Source of the DNA: Brevundimonas halotolerans
GTDB taxonomy: Bacteria; Pseudomonadota; Alphaproteobacteria; Caulobacterales; Caulobacteraceae
NCBI RefSeq assembly: GCF_003730275.1
Contig: NZ_QTTA01000019.1
Span: 62,001 to 126,000, forward strand
Length of the DNA stretch: 64,000 nt
Reading direction: 5' to 3'
Shown here one piece after another: positions 63,062-64,000 of this stretch. The notes beneath the pieces are model-generated. The model saw only the letters and a list, made by a program, of their open reading frames with translations. It was not told the origin of the DNA and did no database searches. The first letter of the stretch is position 1; the number at the start of each line of letters is the position of its first letter. A program made the translations under genes and the position numbers.

Positions 63062-63895
63062 ATGGGATCGGTAACCCGCATTGGCGTGGTGGCGCCCTCG
63101 TCACGCTTCAGCAAGGCCACCGCCGCGCGACTGGAGGCCCATGTCGAGGCCCGCTTTCCCGGCGGCGACGTCAAGGTCGTGTTCCATCCGGCCTGTTTCG
63201 CTAACCACGGCCATTTCGCCGGTGACGACGCCCTGCGCGCCCGCGCATTCCTCGAGATGGCCAACGACCCGCGCTACGACGCCCTGTGGTTCGCGCGCGG
63301 TGGTTATGGCTCGTGCCGGATCGCCGAGGCGGTGCGCGACGGGCTGAAGCCCGAGGCCCGGACCAAGCGCTATCTGGGCTATTCTGACGCCGGCAGCCTG
63401 CTGGCCACCCTCTACAAGACAGGCTTTGCCCATGTCGCCCACGGGCCGATGGTCGCCGACTTCGGTCGCCGCGAGGGGGCCGAGGCCATCGACCGCGCGC
63501 TCGACTGGCTGATCAAGGGCGCGACCACGGGGTATGAGCCCAGCCTCGACGGACGGCCGACCGTCGCCTTCAACCTGACCATCCTCGACCAACTGGTCGG
63601 CACGGCCATCGAACCCGACCTGAGCGGCCATGTGGTGATGATCGAGGAGGTGTCCGAGGCGCTCTACCGGATCGACCGGATGATGTTCCATCTGACCGGT
63701 CAGGCCTCGATCCGCCGCATCGCGGGCTTCCGTCTGGGCCGGGTCAGCGACATCACCCCCAATGAGCCCGAGTTCGGCCTGACGCCCGAGGAAATCGTCC
63801 GCTACTGGTGCCTGCGGTCCGGCATTCCGTATCTGGGCGGGGCCGACATCGGCCATGACGCCGACAACAAGATCGTGCCTTTCGGGCCGCGCTGA
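63062..63895 (+). CDS. ldcA: Muramoyltetrapeptide LD-carboxypeptidase (family S66)
   Basis: This encodes a 277-aa cytosolic serine peptidase that removes the terminal D-Ala from recycled muropeptides. The triad is visible: Ser108 in [11 protein letters not shown], Glu195/196 in [10 protein letters not shown] and His265 in [11 protein letters not shown]. The length is normal. AGGGGAAA lies 9 bp before the ATG at 63062. It is divergent from the Mur-ligase gene and would supply its tripeptide substrate. Confidence 0.9.
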   Translation: MGSVTRIGVVAPSSRFSKATAARLEAHVEARFPGGDVKVVFHPACFANHGHFAGDDALRARAFLEMANDPRYDALWFARGGYGSCRIAEAVRDGLKPEARTKRYLGYSDAGSLLATLYKTGFAHVAHGPMVADFGRREGAEAIDRALDWLIKGATTGYEPSLDGRPTVAFNLTILDQLVGTAIEPDLSGHVVMIEEVSEALYRIDRMMFHLTGQASIRRIAGFRLGRVSDITPNEPEFGLTPEEIVRYWCLRSGIPYLGGADIGHDADNKIVPFGPR

Positions 63896-64000
63896 CGGGT
63901 AAAACGCAGCCCCGGGGCCCCGAATCCTCGCGTTTTCGGGGAAGGCGGTCGACAGATAACGCCGGTCAGGCCAGATGGCCCCATGCGGGTTAAGGGGCTG
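63896..64000. other. 3' flank of ldcA to the window edge
   Basis: No gene is visible in these 105 bp. A 7-bp stem CCCCGAA/TTCGGGG (63918-63924 and 63935-63941) may be a weak terminator; no T-run follows. Confidence 0.35.

Overview
The window is GC-rich (roughly two-thirds G+C) and gene-dense. It comes from an alphaproteobacterial chromosome, most likely Caulobacteraceae and probably Brevundimonas. That placement is inferred from gene order and protein character, not from a database search. The supporting order is rnd-lptC-lptA-lptB followed by rpoN-hpf-ptsN, an Entner-Doudoroff operon zwf-pgl-edd-glk, an Hsp20/DUF1150 pair, a TonB receptor and a family S46 dipeptidyl-peptidase. Most genes are core housekeeping genes packed with 1-11 bp overlaps.

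Layout. 1-5.8 kb: 3' end of an ALDH7-type aldehyde dehydrogenase, a DUF4126 membrane protein, a secreted von Willebrand A protein, a KefB-like antiporter and a duplicated DUF4168 protein. 6.1-10 kb: DusA tRNA dihydrouridine synthase, a TauE/SafE permease, a clan-AA aspartic protease, DUF1289, an unrecognised 51-aa gene and a crotonase. 10-13 kb: an ABC exporter made of adaptor, ATPase and DevC-like permease. 13.2-20.1 kb: S46 peptidase, a repeat-flanked four-helix-bundle gene, pgsA, beta-carbonic anhydrase, a VapBC-type toxin-antitoxin pair, uvrC and a YdcZ-like permease. 20.2-23.5 kb: Nudix hydrolase, a 26-aa membrane peptide, a FolM-like reductase with folB, a membrane protein, and Hsp20 with DUF1150. 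23.7-29.8 kb: ptsN, hpf, rpoN, lptB, lptA, lptC, rnd and tRNA-Leu(CAG). 29.9-35 kb: SseB-like protein and an accessory region with an HTH protein, a phage-type cytosine methylase-like protein, a 32-aa membrane peptide, and a three-gene cassette of PD-(D/E)XK/DUF3883 nuclease, nucleotidyltransferase-fold protein and DUF262 protein. 35-42.6 kb: lepA, an RND efflux pair, a DUF1295 protein and a small lipoprotein. 42.6-47.7 kb: zwf-pgl-edd-glk. 47.7-54.3 kb: a his operon headed by a TrpR-family regulator. 54.4-64 kb: a ferredoxin-reductase-like flavoprotein, a flavin/iron module (TonB receptor, PepSY, DUF2271, ApbE, flavoreductase), and a divergent Mur-ligase/LD-carboxypeptidase pair suited to peptidoglycan recycling.

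Most notable. (1) The cassette at 32.5-35.0 kb has markedly lower G+C in its last two genes and looks like an acquired anti-invader system; I do not recognise the combination. (2) The HisB protein carries an N-terminal HisC-like domain whose PLP lysine is leucine and whose DEAY tyrosine is alanine, so it should be a dead aminotransferase fused to an active dehydratase. (3) The TonB receptor has no signal peptide, and an in-frame stop prevents extending it upstream. (4) The four-helix-bundle gene is bracketed by a perfect 17-bp inverted repeat set tightly between two stop codons. (5) Several very small genes have convincing ribosome binding sites.
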